Positions 13,447 to 13,470 of a stretch of DNA of 13,470 nucleotides are shown here, one piece after another. The stretch is taken from the NCBI GenBank assembly GCA_020062205.1, contig JAGUWT010000112.1, forward strand, positions 1-13,470. Reading direction: 5' to 3'. Within the stretch, counting starts at the first letter, position 1, and each line of letters opens with the position of its first letter. The notes beneath the pieces are model-generated. The model worked only from the letters and a program-made list of their open reading frames with translations. It made no database searches and was not told the DNA's origin. The DNA comes from Thermodesulfovibrionales bacterium (GTDB taxonomy: Bacteria; Nitrospirota; Thermodesulfovibrionia; Thermodesulfovibrionales; SM23-35). The translations under genes were made by a program, and so were the position numbers.

Positions 13447-13470
13447 TGCTCATTAATGTCAAATATCAAA

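Overview
The window reads as one contiguous chromosomal segment of a Gram-negative bacterium of moderate-to-low GC (low 40s per cent by eye, with frequent AGG/AGA arginine and ATA isoleucine codons). It joins the distal half of the ribosomal-protein/RNA polymerase alpha cluster to a type IV pilus cluster in the order pilB-pilT-pilC-pilS-pilR. That pilus order is the one known from Myxococcus and related lineages. Together with zinc-ribbon (C+) forms of S4 and L36 and a small stand-alone Toprim protein, it suggests a Nitrospirota-like or Desulfobacterota-like organism. The phylum is an inference, not a firm call.

Region 1 (1-5139, all +): partial secY, map, infA, rpmJ, rpsM, rpsK, rpsD, rpoA, rplQ. 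This is the canonical spc/alpha operon tail, except that adk, often found between secY and map, is absent here. Spacing is tight from rpsM onward (rpsK and rpsD abut; rplQ overlaps rpoA). The secY-map, infA-rpmJ and rpmJ-rpsM spacers are longer and carry short periodic repeats or a long hairpin. infA has a near-consensus promoter whose predicted start point falls at its ATG.

Region 2 (5140-5926, all -): two overlapping genes that converge on rplQ, a small stand-alone Toprim-domain protein followed by a YraN/UPF0102 nuclease-fold protein. No intrinsic terminator is visible in the 27-bp convergent gap.

Region 3 (5927-6228): divergent spacer holding an imperfect palindrome, a 10-bp long-range inverted repeat, two doubtful mini-ORFs and a TTGACA-type promoter directly against pilB.

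Region 4 (6229-13446, all +): pilB (extension ATPase with an N-terminal MshEN-type c-di-GMP module), pilT (retraction ATPase), pilC (inner-membrane platform), then after a 136-bp spacer with mirrored octamer repeats, pilS (membrane sensor kinase) overlapped by pilR (sigma-54 activator). By analogy with known clusters, the major pilin gene pilA would be expected just past the right edge; it is not visible here.

No whole new system such as a defence island, CRISPR array or mobile element is visible. The most unusual signals are (i) infA, pilB and pilS, which all lack a Shine-Dalgarno and all have promoter-like sequence placing transcription start at or within a few bases of the start codon, suggesting leaderless mRNAs; (ii) diverged 7- to 8-bp tandem repeats recurring in several unrelated spacers; and (iii) the Toprim-YraN overlapping pair.
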